Assembly (NCBI RefSeq): GCF_902635505.1
Contig: NC_045431.1
Span: forward strand, 68,489,501 to 68,553,500
Reading direction: 5' to 3'
Length of the DNA: 64,000 bases
Source: Sarcophilus harrisii
Taxonomy: Eukaryota; Chordata; Mammalia; Dasyuromorphia; Dasyuridae
Positions 31,883 through 43,984 of this stretch are shown in pieces. A program made the position numbers and the translations under genes. Under the pieces are notes generated by a model. It was not told the DNA's origin, made no database searches, and saw only the letters and a program-made list of their open reading frames with translations. Positions within the stretch are counted from its first letter, which is position 1. The number at the start of each line of letters is the position of its first letter.

Positions 31883-32489
31883 CAGCATTTCATGATTCTG
31901 CCTTTCTGATACCATGATCACATTTTGTGCATCAAGAATAATGCTGAAAATCTATTAACAAGAGGGATAGCATACACATACATACACATGCATACTTTTT
32001 TCAATTTAATAATTTCATAATTGGGAAAGATTGTTCTGGGGTCTTAAAACTTTTTAGCACTAGACCATTTCCACCTCCCTTCTGAATGCATCTTTTGCTG
32101 ATGTAAAAACCAGTTTTTGCCATAATGATCATTTATATCGATTGCTTTCAGGGTACCATATAGAATAGGGCTAATCTAGTGTGGCTGGCTGAATCCTTCC
32201 AGACTTTTCTTGCAATTATATATAAATATATATAAAATAAATATGAATATATTATAACAAATTATATATATGTAAAATAAAATAAAAATATATAAAATTT
32301 ATCTCTGAAGTATGAGGTAGAGGAAGGAGTGGTAGACAGAGGTCCTAAATCCCATTCCTGACTGCTATTTCTTAGCTGTGTGACTGGGTATCCAATTGGT
32401 AATCTTTTGTCCGCAATTTCTCCATTTGTAAAAAGAAGAGATTTGACCAGATGACCATTAAGATCTCTTCTATCTAAATCCATGATCTT

Positions 32490-32720
32490 ATGATTTTATT
32501 ATAACAATATCCAGCATATATATTTGACTTTCAGGCTTGCAAAGTACCTTACAATCATTATCTTAATTGATTCTCATAATGATCCTGGTGCTATTATTAT
32601 CCCATTATACAGATAGGGAAACTGAGGCAGTGAGAAGTTTATATGTGTCACACAACTAAAAAGTATCTAAAGCAATATTTGAACTTGTCTTCCATTCCCT
32701 AGGGCCAGCCGCACCACCCA
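32490..32720 (-). repeat. MIR, reverse orientation
   Basis: 'ggcttgcaaagtaccttaca', 'attgattctcataatgatcc' and 'agatagggaaactgaggcag' mark a near-complete reversed MIR. Confidence 0.75.
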
Positions 32721-32869
32721 GCAGACCCTGTTATAAAAAAATAGATTACTGGACTCCGACATAGAACTCAAATCTAGGTCCTCTTCCACTAGATACAGTG
32801 TTATCTGCTCTTTCCATTGGACCCTGCTACTTGGTTTTCTCTTTTATACTGATCCCCCCCCCAAATGAT

Positions 32870-33130
32870 CATAAGATGTCAGAATTGGAAAGAACTTTAA
32901 GGTTTATTCAACCCCTCAAGAAGATGAGGTTAAGATCCAGAGAAGAGAGGTGGCAGGATAGAATCATAAACTCAGAGTTGGAATCATTTTTACTTCCATT
33001 TAATTCAACTCTTTCATTCTACAGATAAAGAAACTAACCCCCCCCCCCCAAAAAAAAGGAGAGTTAGGTAGCAGGGTGGAGATTCAAGCCTGGGAAATCT
33101 GATTCCAAATCTAGGGCTGTTTGGGTGCAT
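32870..33130 (-). repeat. MIR-type element overlapping duplicate copy B
   Basis: 'agaattggaaagaactttaa', 'attctacagataaagaaact' and 'gattcaagcctgggaaatct' belong to an old reversed MIR-type repeat. Duplicate B (33082-33178) includes its last part, so this copy is likely the source. Confidence 0.55.
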
Positions 33131-33178
33131 CTTGTTTTTGTTTCTTTTTCCCTTTGCCCCTTTTCTCTTTTCAGCATT
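33082..33178. repeat. dispersed duplicate, copy B
   Basis: Pairs with copy A 1296 bases to the left in the same orientation. The two differences are A/G and A/T. Confidence 0.95.
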
Positions 33179-33796
33179 TCACCAGGGTTATACTGGTACC
33201 TCTCAGAATATCTCAGAATCCCTGTCTCCCTACCCTTAGCACTCTCCTACTTCCCCTATCTTCCCTTCCCCTGATCTGAATGAGAAAATTTTTATTGAAC
33301 ATTATGCATCATATAACACTTTAATTATCCACATGCCCATGGGACAATAGGGTGACTTTTGACTACCTCTTACTTTTAAGATGGAAAAGTCACTCCGATA
33401 TGGAAATAAAATGTTTTTTTTTAAATGCTTGTCTCCCAACCCAGAATTGTACAGGACATTTCTTCACCAGAGTTGAAAGTCCTTTTCAACAGATTTTTTT
33501 GGTTCATTCTCATTTCCTTCTAAGATAAGAAGCAGTCAGTTTGCTGAGTTTTTGTATCTGGGAAGGGTATAATACAACTTTAAAAATTTGGAGACTTTTA
33601 TAGGTAACTTTCCAACAACATTTATATATATTTATATAAAAGATATTATATATAAAAATGTATTTATACATAATAAAATATATTAATATAAATACATAAT
33701 ATAAAAGATATTAAACTTATATTTACATATTTATTATGCAGATTATTTCTCATGTAGATGATTTTATTTATTATGCAGGCAAAATATGTGTATTTG

Positions 33797-34045
33797 GGCA
33801 GCTAGATGGTAGAGTGGATAGAATGCCGGACTTGGATTCAGGAACTCTCATCTTTGTGAGTTCAAATCTGTCTTCATACACTTAGTAGCTATGTAATCCT
33901 GGGCAAGTTACTTAGCAACCCATTAGTCTCAGTTTCCTCATCTATAAAATGACCTAGAGAGAGAAATGGCAAACTGCTCTAGTATCTTGCCAGGAAAACC
34001 CCAAATGGGGTCAAGAAGTGTTGGACATAACTGAATATGGACATT
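33797..34045 (+). repeat. full-length SINE with RTE-like tail
   Basis: 'tgggcagctagatggtagag', 'cctgggcaagttacttagca', 'ctctagtatcttgccaggaa' and 'aaatggggtcaagaagtgtt' follow in order. Complete plan. Confidence 0.9.
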
Positions 34046-34204
34046 TAAACACCCATGGGTACATGTGTATATGCACACGGAAATATGTGTGTATGTGTGT
34101 CTATGTGTACATATATTTCTCTTCTTCCCTTCCCCCTTACTTTGGAATTGAGAGCAAGCTACTCTGTGCTACCTCCAGGACCAAAGCGAACCCAGAGTTC
34201 TTAC

Positions 34205-34402
34205 CTGGAAGGAAAATGACAGTGGAGTCATCCGTGTTGGGCCTTTCCTTATAATCTGCAGCCACCTGGGCAGAGCCTTGGCGAGTGTAGCAGCGAACGG
34301 TAGAGCTGAGGCTGATGTCTCCGTCACGGTGGATGATGACCCTGACCAGTCCATCTCTTTCATTTCCTGTGCAGGAGGGCTTCTTGAATTGGACCTTAGG
34401 CA
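34205..34402 (-). CDS. FREM3: FREM3 exon, first half of Calx-beta 4
   Basis: 198 bases, phase 1 to phase 1, between CTCTTCCAG and CCAG|GTAAGA. Translation: [20 protein letters not shown], then [20 protein letters not shown] and [20 protein letters not shown], ending V-I-F-L-P. FREM2 and FRAS1 share S-T/S-V-R-C-Y-T-R-Q-x-S-A-x-V and R-x-N-T-D-A-S. All key features are intact. Confidence 0.96.
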
Positions 34403-34514
34403 CTGGAAGAGAATAGCCCAAACCTCTTCATCCAGATGCTAACAGAGGGATGGTTGAGCTCCTGTCACCAATCTTTTCAAGTCATTAGGAAAACCTCAAT
34501 ATTTCATGATTTTT

Positions 34515-34650
34515 TCTCCCTTGAGGCAATTGGGGTTTAGTGACTTGCCCAGGGTCACACAGCTAGGAAGTGTCTGAGTTAGATTTGAACTCAGGTGCTC
34601 CTGACTTCAGGGCTGGTGTTCTATCCACTGCACTACCTACCTGCCCTTCA
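34515..34650 (-). repeat. reversed SINE (short form)
   Basis: 'gaggcaattggggtttagtg', 'gcccagggtcacacagctag' and 'ttctatccactgcactacct' in reverse order. Lacks the RTE-type tail, like 12077-12226. Confidence 0.85.
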
Positions 34651-34949
34651 TGAATTTTTTAATGCCTTTAAAATACAAGAGTGGCAGTGGAATGTTAGCA
34701 CTTGGAAAGTAGGAAAAAAAAATATATATATATATATATTTGCTTTATATTTCTAATATTGGATCAATACTGTGTCTGGAACACAATAGAAATTTAACAA
34801 ATGTTTGTTGAATTGAAATAATCTTGTGAAATTATGTTTAAAATGAATTCAATTATCTCTCTGTCATTCTAGGGGGATGGATATGGGGACATGGGTTCAA
34901 ATCTCAGCTCCTTTATTTGACTTTCATGTAAATTTGGGAGAATGACTCA

Positions 34950-35320
34950 GCCTCTCTGGGTCTCATCTGTGCTACACACGGCGTTCCCTCTCTCCTCTCT
35001 CTGGCTAAATATAGGCTGTCCCCTTGTGTCTGGAATGGACTCCCTCCACCTCCTCCCCCTGGAAATGCTAGATTCTTTTAAACTCCAGTTCAAATCCTGC
35101 CTCACTTCCTTATAGCCCCTTCCTCTCAATCTAGTACCTCCTGCTCCAAATGGTCTTGGGTTTACTTTATTTATATATTGCATTTATCTATTCATCTACA
35201 TATTGTTTTCCCCAAATAGAAGGTAAGCGCCTTAGGGCAGGAACTACCTCATTTCCCTTTTTGTATTCAGCACCTAGGACAGTGCTTGGCACTCAATGTT
35301 TGCTTGTTGATTAATTTGTT
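34950..35320 (+). mobile_element. L2 LINE 3' end
   Basis: 'gtgtctggaatggactccct', 'ccagttcaaatcctgcctca', 'gccttagggcaggaactacc' and 'gcacctaggacagtgcttgg' are L2 3' motifs in order. Confidence 0.8.
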
Positions 35321-35439
35321 GATCTATAAAATGAAGGATTTGGCTAGATTTTGTAAAGTCTCTTCCAGATCTAAATCCATGACTCTATGAGCCATGATTT
35401 CCCAGGAGGAAATAAGGCACATTCTTGAGAACTTTCTTT

Positions 35440-35513
35440 TATCTCATCTTTTATAGGAAACCTTTCCCAACCCCTTTTAATTCTAGTTTCTTCTTTTTTT
35501 ATCCTGTATATAG

Positions 35514-35596
<83 letters not shown>

Positions 35597-35715
35597 TTGT
35601 GTTGTATCCTCCTTAGATTATGAACTCCTTGAGCTCAGGGACTATCTTTTGCCTTCTTTTATAAGGAGTATTTAGTGTTTTAGCACATAGTAGTTGCTTA
35701 GTAAATATTGATTGA
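35440..35715 (+). mobile_element. L2 3' end with (GT)n(AT)n inside
   Basis: 'gaaacctttcccaacccctt' precedes the microsatellite at 35519-35594. 'tgaactccttgagctcaggg' and 'agcacatagtagttgcttag' follow it. A GT/AT array grew inside the element. Confidence 0.7.
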
Positions 35716-36454
35716 TTAGAGAAGCATTTTGTCATCCTTCAGACTATGATAAATATGATCAATAATAACAAAATAGCAATAACTTAATTATCATTGTATA
35801 ATTATATATTTATGCTTTCCAGTTTCTTAAATATTTCACATAACTTTGTAAACTGTGACTTCTTTAAGGGTGGAAATGTCCCTCTAATATAGTTTTGTTA
35901 TATAAGTGAATATGTGAAGGGTCTGTGATAGCTTCAGCATGGGTAACTTTGGGAAAGGGAATTTTCATCACAAAGGAAGATCCCAGATTGTACCTACCCT
36001 ATGATTTAAAGTGCTTAGGAAGTTATCTGAGTGCCATAAAGATGGATTGATTTGCTCAGGATCACATGGCTAATTGATGTCAAAGGACAAGTTTTCTGAT
36101 CACCAATATAACACTAAATACTTTCAAGGGTCTATCAGTGTGAGTACTCCCTTCCATAGATTAGAATCCTTGTGAGACAAAAAGGATTCAGAATAAAGTT
36201 AAAATATTTGATGTTACCCAAGGTATCTCCATGCCATAATGAAGTATGGGGTACATTGTCTGTGGAACATACCTACAGACACATATGTACTCACTCATAC
36301 TCACATTAGTTCATTGTAACATAAATGCCTAATATAAAAAAAATGAAAAGGACCATCTATTAGCCAAAAGTATCTTGGTCTAATCTCAGGTGATGCTTTT
36401 GTTACTTTGAAGGAATTATTTTAAAAACCCAAACATGACAATATTTTCGCTTAC

Positions 36455-36664
36455 AGTCTGTGAAGGAGTCATTGATGATAACTGTAGTCGTATTAGGCTT
36501 CCCCAGCGCTGAGCCCACGGGCATGCAAAGAACCAATTCAAATTTCTCTGGACCCTCCAAGACAGGTTGTCCCAGGTCATCCACAATGGTCACACGGAAA
36601 GTCTTCATGTTCTCTCCAGGAGCAAAGTAGAGGTTTTGGCTCACCCCAACATAATCCATGCCAG
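36455..36664 (-). CDS. FREM3: FREM3 exon, second half of Calx-beta 3
   Basis: 210 bases, phase 1 to phase 1, between TACTGACAG and GACT|GTAAGC. Translation: [20 protein letters not shown], then [20 protein letters not shown] and [20 protein letters not shown], ending [13 protein letters not shown]2 has D-D-L-G-Q-P-I-L-E-G-P-E-x-F-E-L-V-L. A glycosylation sequon N-T-T is visible. The D-Y-V-G opening is the usual Calx-beta mid motif. Confidence 0.96.
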
Positions 36665-37334
36665 CTGTCAGTAAAGCAAGAATCATGAGTGAGGTTGCAG
36701 TATTCATTGAAATTAGGGCTCTTTTTCTGAGAAGGGGAATAGCCTCCCAGTGCCTACCATTCTTTTCTACATCCAGATCCTTTGGAATAATATTTTATGG
36801 ACCCAGTCTCCTGGGGAAGGTGACTAACCTGACTATCAAGGATTGTGAGATTCTCAAGACTGCACCAATATTTCCTCATCATCAGTGTGGTTAAATCCTT
36901 TCATGTTACAAGCATCCCCACAAAACTCTTATTGATGGCAGCAGAGGCTCTGCAGGCAACTTTCATTTGGAATTAAAAGCTTTTCCCTGTGATATTTTGT
37001 GTCCTTCAGTAATCTATTCTGCATTTTCCTTGATAGGCTTCTGACTTAATATTTCAAAATTCAACTCATTTTGTCTCTGACTCTGAAGTTTGGACTATCC
37101 CTCAGTAAAGTTGTCATTAACCATTTGATAATTTGACCTATCTGATCTAAGTAGCTTTTTTACAAGCAATTAAAATAGATATTTAGTCATTACATCAAAC
37201 GGACAAAACCCCAGATAGATAATAACAAACCAAAAAACCTCGTGATAGAGGTATTGAGCTACAGGAACATCATTCATCAAAATATTTCTAGGCTCAAACC
37301 TGGAGGGGCTCTGCTATTCCCCGAAGGCTATTGA

Positions 37335-37560
37335 TTTATAGATCAGAATGTTAGATTTGGAGTCTCAAGATGTAGGTTCAAGTCTTGGCTTTATTACTTA
37401 TTAGCTATGTGACTGTGATTAAGTTACTTGTAGCCTCAGCTTTCTCATGTAGGAAGTGAAGATGATAATGGTTATCTTAGCATTAGTATACTTAAAGAAT
37501 TGCTGAGTTTCAAATAATTAGCTGAGAACTCTGAAGTTTATGTAAGACAATCAATACTAA
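37335..37560 (+). repeat. MIR
   Basis: 'gatttggagtctcaagatgt', 'tattagctatgtgactgtga' and 'ttatcttagcattagtatac'. Near complete but old. Confidence 0.65.
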
Positions 37561-37784
37561 CAGGTTTTCTTCCCTCAATTCATTATTTGCCTTCCAGTTT
37601 TGAAGCGAGCTATGAATTGAAATTCTTCCCTAACAGGAGCAGAGTTGCTGATTGTTTATAGGATTCAGGACTGAAGGTTTTATTTGAATGACTGTGAATC
37701 CTGTTTAAATTCAATTGTGTTCTGAACTAGATTATGGGGTACTCCCTTGGTTCTAATTTTGTGTTTTCTTGGTATATTAACTTC

Positions 37785-38260
37785 CACCACTAAAAAAGTA
37801 GTTCTGGGTGTTGTCTCCATGCCTAGAATGTTCCTTCCTCCCATTCCCCGCCCCCATCTTCACCTGACTTTCCTGTTTTTCTTCAAAATTAAGTTATAAA
37901 ACCTCATCTTCTGTAAGGAGCCTTTTCCAATTATCTTTAATCTTAGTTCTTTCCCTCTGAAATAATCTGTTTATTCTGTATATATGAAAGCTCAGTTCAA
38001 GGAGCATCTTTTATACTTGGTCTTTCCTGATTTTTTTATTGTTTGTATACTTTTTTTTCTTTCTTTCTTACACAATTATATACTTTACATGTGTGTTGTA
38101 TTTACTCATCTGTGTAATTATTGTGCCCACCCCCCAACCAATAGAATTTAGACTCCTTGAGTTAAGGGGCTATTCCATGTTTTTGTTTTTGCAATCCATC
38201 TCCTACCATAATGGTTTGCACATAAGAGGTGTTCAATATATGCTCACCAAATTAATGAAT
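37785..38260 (+). mobile_element. L2 LINE 3' end
   Basis: 'ctccatgcctagaatgttcc', 'aaacctcatcttctgtaagg', 'agactccttgagttaagggg' and 'gtttgcacataagaggtgtt' are in L2 order. Confidence 0.75.
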
Positions 38261-38995
38261 CTTCACTCTTCAACAAGCAGTTATTAAATCCTATTAAGGA
38301 TATTCCTGTATAAGCTGGAAGGTACAGTTGATTCAGGAATCCCTATCATGACCATACTAGCAAGTTAGTATAGGGATAAGTAGAGTGGAAAATACCAGTA
38401 GCCATCATTAAAAAACAAAACAAAACAAAACAAAAAAAAAACTAATGCTTTGGGAAAAACGATCTGGGTGAAATGAATTGTCAGTTCCAAAGCAATCACT
38501 GAATTTGCTTTTTGTTTTATCTCTGCTGGACTGGTCTGAATGTCTGTTCCTGTACTTGATTTTCATACTTGTTTCAGCTCCATAATTGCTTTATTATCAA
38601 TCTATCTTCATTCACTTATTAACTTATTTACTTGTTCATTATCTGTTTATTTATTTGGTTCACACTGGTTCATCTCCCTATTTGACCTTCCCTTCTATAC
38701 CACAAACCAGGATACACTATTTCCTGCCCCTTATTTGCCTTCTCCCTACCTGGAGCTCAGAGGTTAGGGGACTTACCCATCACCACATAGCTCGTAAGTG
38801 TCAGAGGCTGGCTTTGAATTCTAAGTCTTTCATTCTTTCCACTTTGTTTTGCCCTTCCCATGAAGATTTGGGAAACTATCTCCAGCCAAGTTGTTGAGTT
38901 CATGCAAAAGGCGAGACTCTTTATTATTATTTTTTTCATTTTCTCTTCCTTTTCCACTAATAGATCCCTGTTCCCTTTTGAATTATTCCTCTCAC

Positions 38996-39145
38996 CTTCC
39001 GCTGACACTGGCTCCGTCTTTCTTGACTGGATGGTGATCACGGCTGGTTTGGAAAGGTCAGTACCCTTCCTCCGTACACAAACTTCTACATAACCAGCAC
39101 TTTCATCAACATGATATTCGGCATCCTCAAAATACAGAGCAGGTT
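38996..39145 (-). CDS. FREM3: FREM3 exon, first half of Calx-beta 3
   Basis: 150 bases, phase 1 to phase 1, between CTTCCCAG and GAAG|GTGAGA. Translation: [20 protein letters not shown], then [20 protein letters not shown] and [13 protein letters not shown]2 has Y-F-E-D-A-E-Y-Q-V-D-E-S-A-G and G-T-D-L-S-K-A and [11 protein letters not shown]. The E-P-x-L-Y-F start follows directly on D-D of the upstream exon across the 14.3 kb intron. Confidence 0.96.
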
Positions 39146-41579
39146 CTGGGAAGACAGAGGAGAAAAAATGGTCATATTTCAATCTTGCACATTTACTGTG
39201 ACCTCTGAACTGGATCCTTCACTTGGTGGTTCTGAGTATTAGGCAATTTGATAGTAGCTATCTCAGATTCAGTTTTATGTTTTGGGACTATAAGATGGAA
39301 TTTAAAGAAAATGAATAAAATACCACTTGCTATTTATTGCATTTCCATAAGACACCAGATGATGAAACCAAGATAACATGTCATTCATGTTTAGTTTTAA
39401 TGAGCTTGTCCTTTTAAGGGGGAAAAATAGGTCTCTTTGTACTGGAAAGATCCCTGTGGGAAATTGCTGAAGTGACTATAAATCTGTAATCCTAGCAATT
39501 ACTGCAGAATTATAGGAGAACAAATTTATAGACATATCTAAAAGGGAAATTGGTCCTTACTTTTGAAAGAATTCATATATGAGGTTTTAATTTAGATCTT
39601 TGAAATAAAGAGATCTTCTTTGTGTTTTTTTTTTTTTAAGGAGGAAGAAGCAGAATTGCATTGTTTAGTTTGTTAAAAACATTTATTAAGGACAGCTTTG
39701 TGCTGCTCATGGGTAAGATACAAGTTTGGATCTCATGGAGCTTATAGCCACATGAATGAATGAATTTAAAAAATGTGTTTAGTAAGTACCTACCCATCAT
39801 TATGTTTGTCAGAGGAACCTTATCAAATCATCAACTCTAGCTCGTGTAACATATCTGACAAATGGTTGCCCACTTCTTGTTCAGAGGCTTCCATGGTTAC
39901 AGGGAACCATAACCTCCTGTTAGCTTAGGGAATTTTGGGGAAACTTGAATTGTTAGGAACTACTTTCTCTGTCCGATCTCAAGCTTCAATTTGTGCCTTT
40001 GCACATTCCATACATTATTCTTGATTTTGCCTTTTGGGGTGAAGTAAAAGAAATATTATTCCTCTTATACATGATACCCAATCATGTACTTAAAATCAAC
40101 TACTATGTTACAAAACAGGAAGAAGCTATCACATGCTTAAAGTAAATGGGGCCATGATCTACAGGATGATTTAAAAAAACAAACAAACTTTTTCTGTGTG
40201 TCATTGATGTCCTTGCTGTCTGGTGAATTGCACGAATCCCTTCTCAAAAAAAATAATGTTTTTAAATGCATAAAATAAGATAAGCAGGATTACAAAGGAA
40301 ATGAAAGCTTAGGGAAAATATAGATGTAACTTTTCTCCATTCAAATTTGTGAAATCCCTAAAAATCTCTCTTTGTTCTCCAGAGTTAAGAAACACTACTG
40401 ATAGTGCATAAAAACTTTTGGCATAGACTCTCTGGACTGAATTGTATTTTTAAAAAGCCAGAATTGGGCCTGGGAATTTGTTCAAAATCTCTCATTCAGG
40501 AGTGACACTGGCTACTGTCATATCCACAGAACTGAGTTGATTAGATTGAGGAAAGTTGGGGTTCCCTTCTCTTTACTTTCTCTTCTCCCCAGTCTGCCCC
40601 CAAGTTAAAAAAAAAAGAAGAGAAAAGCCCTTATAAAAATATGTAAAACAAAACAAATTCCTAACTTGGCCATGTCCATAAAAATGTGTCTTATTTTGAA
40701 TGATGAATCCATCATCTCTGCAGGAGGAGGGTAGATTCCCATTCAGTCCTCTGGAGGAAGGTGACGTTTTATATCTGTACTGGTTATCCTGCAAGCCAAA
40801 CCATGGGTCAGAGGGCAGTGAAGAGGGATCACAGGACCTGGTATAGGAATGAGGGTATTGCTATTCTAGGCTTTCTAACTTTCTGTTCTGTGTTTTTCTA
40901 ATTTGGGTGGAAATTTTTATTTTTATTTATATTTTAAGTTTTTACATTATTTTTATATTTGAATATAGTCTTGTCCCCTTTCTTTTTTAACAAATATTTT
41001 AAAAAGAAGGGAAAAGCCATTTTGCTATAATCAAACAACTATCAATCTTGTCTCATAAGACAGGCAATAGTCCATTATAATGATCCTTAGAGTACCAATT
41101 TCATAGTTTTGCTGTAGCACAAACAAGGAAACTAATGTAAATTGGCAAACTTTGAAGCACTATAGAAAAGTCAAATTATAGAAAATATAGTTATTTAATA
41201 ATCAAGTCTAAAAGAGTGGGTTGCTGTTTCCTTACAAGAAATGAAAGACTATCGTGTCACAAATGTCAAAACCAATGAATGCCTTTAGTCTGAGCCCTCT
41301 AATGTTGATAAAAGACTTTAGTTTATAGGCTATGAAATGACTTGTGAGGAACAGAGCAAGATGGTCCTTAGTTATAGGAAGTGTAATTCATTTTTAAAGG
41401 TACAAACTAGAGAGATATACCTGGGACACATGGTAAGGTCAAGCTTGTGAGGAACAGAAGACCAATATCCTTTCCTGGTTAAGATGAAGAAAAGAAAGAT
41501 GTTGATGAGCAGTCAATACACTGGAAACTAATTTCTTAGGAAAAGCAAGATTCTTTAAGACACAAAAATATACTCATGG

Positions 41580-41925
41580 GAAATTTGGTGTAATGGAAAG
41601 AGCATTGAAATTGTAACCTGAGGGCCTGTGTTCAATTCCCATCTCCACCATATACTACTTGTGTTATCTTGGGAAAATAATTTCTCTTCTAGTTAGGCAG
41701 TATAGTGGATAGTTCTCAGCCTCCAGTCAGGAAAACCTGAATTTAAATCTAGCCTTAGTTACTTATTAGCTGTGTGACCCTGGGCAAGTCACTTAATCTT
41801 GTCTGCCTCAGTTTCTTTATCTGTAGAATGAGCTGGAGAAAGAAATAGCATTTCACTCTAGTATCTTTGCCAAGAAAACTCTAAATGGGTCATAAAGAGT
41901 CAGACACGATTGAAAAACAATAAAA
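41580..41925 (+). repeat. MIR scrap followed by a full SINE
   Basis: MIR core at 41580-41690 ('aatggaaagagcattgaaat'), then a SINE 41692-41925 ('ttaggcagtatagtggatag', 'tgtgaccctgggcaagtcac', 'gagctggagaaagaaatagc', 'aagagtcagacacgattgaa'). The SINE seems to have entered the MIR. Confidence 0.8.
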
Positions 41926-42316
41926 TCTCTACAAAAAAGATCTAAAACAAAGTGTCCCAAGAAAACCAGGAATGAGAATGATCAAGAGAGGCCAAGTCAT
42001 TTAAGTGCCAACATACAGGGTCCAATACACTCCTAAATGCTGCCTGAACTATATGAAAATATAACTGAGAAATATTTAACAAAATAAATAGAAATATAAT
42101 AAAACATAGATAATGGGAATATGTGGTTTTCAAAGTCAATACATGACCTATAGGGATTCATGTATGTAGTTTGATGCCCCCACTTCTATTTGAATTTGAC
42201 ATCCCAGATGTAGTTTATTCTAAACTCTTGTAGGACTGCACAAAACACCTCAGAAGGACAGAAATCTTGTTTTCTCTAAAAGTGTTCCAAAGTATACACA
42301 GGTACAAGAAAATATA

Positions 42317-43209
42317 TTTTTCTTCCCTCCCTTCCTCCCTCCCTCCCTCCTTTCCTCCCTCCCTCTCTTCTTCCCTCCTTTCCTCTCTCTCTCCCTCCCT
42401 TCCTCCCTCCTTTCCTTCCTTCTTTCCTTCCTCATTCCCTCCCTTCTTTCCTTCCTTCCTCCTTCCCTCCCTCCCTCCCTCCCTCCTTTCCTTCCTTCCT
42501 TCCTTTCCTTCCTTCCTCCTTCCCTCCCTCCCTCCCTCCTTTCCTTCCTTCCTTCTCCTTTCCTTCCTTCCTTTCCTTCCTTTCCTTCCTTCCTTCTTCC
42601 TTCCTTCCTTCCTTCCTTCCTTCTCTTCCTTCCTTCCTTCCTTCCTTCCTTCCTTCCTTCCTTCCTTCCTTCCTTCCTTCCTCCTTCCTTCCTTCCTTCC
42701 TTCCTTCCTTCCTTCCTTCCTTCCTTCCTTCCTTCCTTCCTTCCTTCCTTCCTTCCTTCCTTCCTTCCTTCCTTCCTTCCTTCCTTCCTTTCCTTCCTTC
42801 CTTCCTTCCTTCCTTTCTCCTTCCTTTCCTTCCTTTCCTTCCTCTCCTTCCTTCTCTTCCTTTCCTTCCTTCCTTCCTTCCTTCCTTCCTTCCTTCCTTC
42901 CTCTTTCCTTCCACTCCTTCCTTCCTTCCTTTCCTTCCTTCCTTTTTCTTCCTTCCTTTCCTTCCTTCCTTCCTTCCTTCCTTCCTCCTCTCCTTCCTTC
43001 CTTTCCTTCCTTTCCTTCCTTCCTTTCCTTTCCTTTCCTTTCCTTTCCTTTCCTTTCCTTTCCTTCCTTCCCTTTCCTTCCTTTCCTTTCCTTTCCTTTC
43101 CTTTCCTTTCCTTTCCTTTCCTTTCCTTTCCTTTCCTTTCCTCCTTTCCTTCCTTTCCTTCCTTCCTTCCTTCCTTCCTTCCTTCCTTTCTTCCTTCCTT
43201 TCTCTTTTT
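42317..43209. repeat. 893 bp (CCTT)n-rich pyrimidine tract
   Basis: Across 893 bases I count only two purines on the + strand (A at 42434 and 42913). It consists of (CCTT)n, (CCCT)n and, near 43020-43140, (CCTTT)n blocks. It abuts the tail of the reversed SINE at 43225-43462, so it probably grew from that tail. Confidence 0.95.
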
Positions 43210-43224
43210 GTTATTTAGTGATTT

Positions 43225-43462
43225 CTGTCATAACCAATTCTTTATAATCTCATTTGGAGTTTTCTTGGCAAAGATACTGGGAAAGTTTGCCATTTCCTTC
43301 TCCAGCTCATTTTATGAGTAAGAAAATTCAGGCAATTAGGATTAAGTAACTTGTCCACTGTCACACAACTAGTAAGTGTCTGAGGCCAGATTTGAATTCA
43401 GGAAGGTGAATCTTAATGACTCCATGTCCCGTGCTCTGTGCACTATGCTGCACACCTGTCCC
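43225..43462 (-). repeat. reversed SINE with RTE-like tail
   Basis: From the left: tail ('cataaccaattctttataat', 'gttttcttggcaaagatact', 'tgccatttccttctccagct'), core ('cactgtcacacaactagtaa') and head ('tgctctgtgcactatgctgc'). Confidence 0.85.
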
Positions 43463-43984
43463 TAAGAGACTTACTTCTCCATTTCCCCTCTTTTGCTTCC
43501 CTGATTTCTGTATTTGATGTTGGATATTCATTTCTTCTTGACACTCTCCTCTCTAGCTCACCTGAAACTTCATCCCTTCTCCCACCTTCTTCCATCCTTA
43601 TCATTGTGATTCACCTTTTTAAGTTAAAACTTGTGATTTTGTTTGTAAAGGAACTCATTGTCCAAAATTCTCTCTGCTCCTGCCAATTAGACCCGAGATT
43701 AAGTCCTATCTTTGAGACACACTATGTGAACTTGAACAAATTATTTAACTTCCCAGTACCTCAGGCACCCCACTCTCTGTGATACCCTCAATAGATTAAT
43801 TCCAATTTATTTCCCCAAAGCCCAGATTATCACATTTCTTCCAGCAGAGTCCTAGGATAAGATTATAACTTCCTGGTTTATACCTGGTCTTTGGGCCAAA
43901 GCAAACCATTTTCTGTCAATCCCTGAAAGTTCATCTCTTATAACCTTCCCCTCCATTAACAGGGTATGGTGAATGTTATCACTG

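Larger units (their letters stand above)
31431..34204 (-). other. FREM3: FREM3 intron with a local duplication
   Basis: Holds two copies of a 97-base sequence (31786-31882, 33082-33178), a reversed MIR (32490-32720), a MIR-type element (32870-33130), AT-rich repeats (32215-32300, 33620-33720) and a SINE (33797-34045). Confidence 0.75.
34403..36454 (-). other. FREM3: FREM3 intron
   Basis: Contains a reversed SINE (34515-34650), L2 ends (34950-35320; 35440-35715) and a (GT)n(AT)n microsatellite (35519-35594). 35720-36450 shows nothing recognisable. Confidence 0.7.
36665..38995 (-). other. FREM3: FREM3 intron
   Basis: Contains a MIR (37335-37560), an L2 end (37785-38260) and a reversed MIR scrap (38755-38835). 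The rest is AT-rich without recognised features. Confidence 0.7.

Noticed and set aside
42267-43247. Open frame of 326 codons of S-F-L-P repeats
   Set aside because: Pure (CCTT)n tract read as protein.
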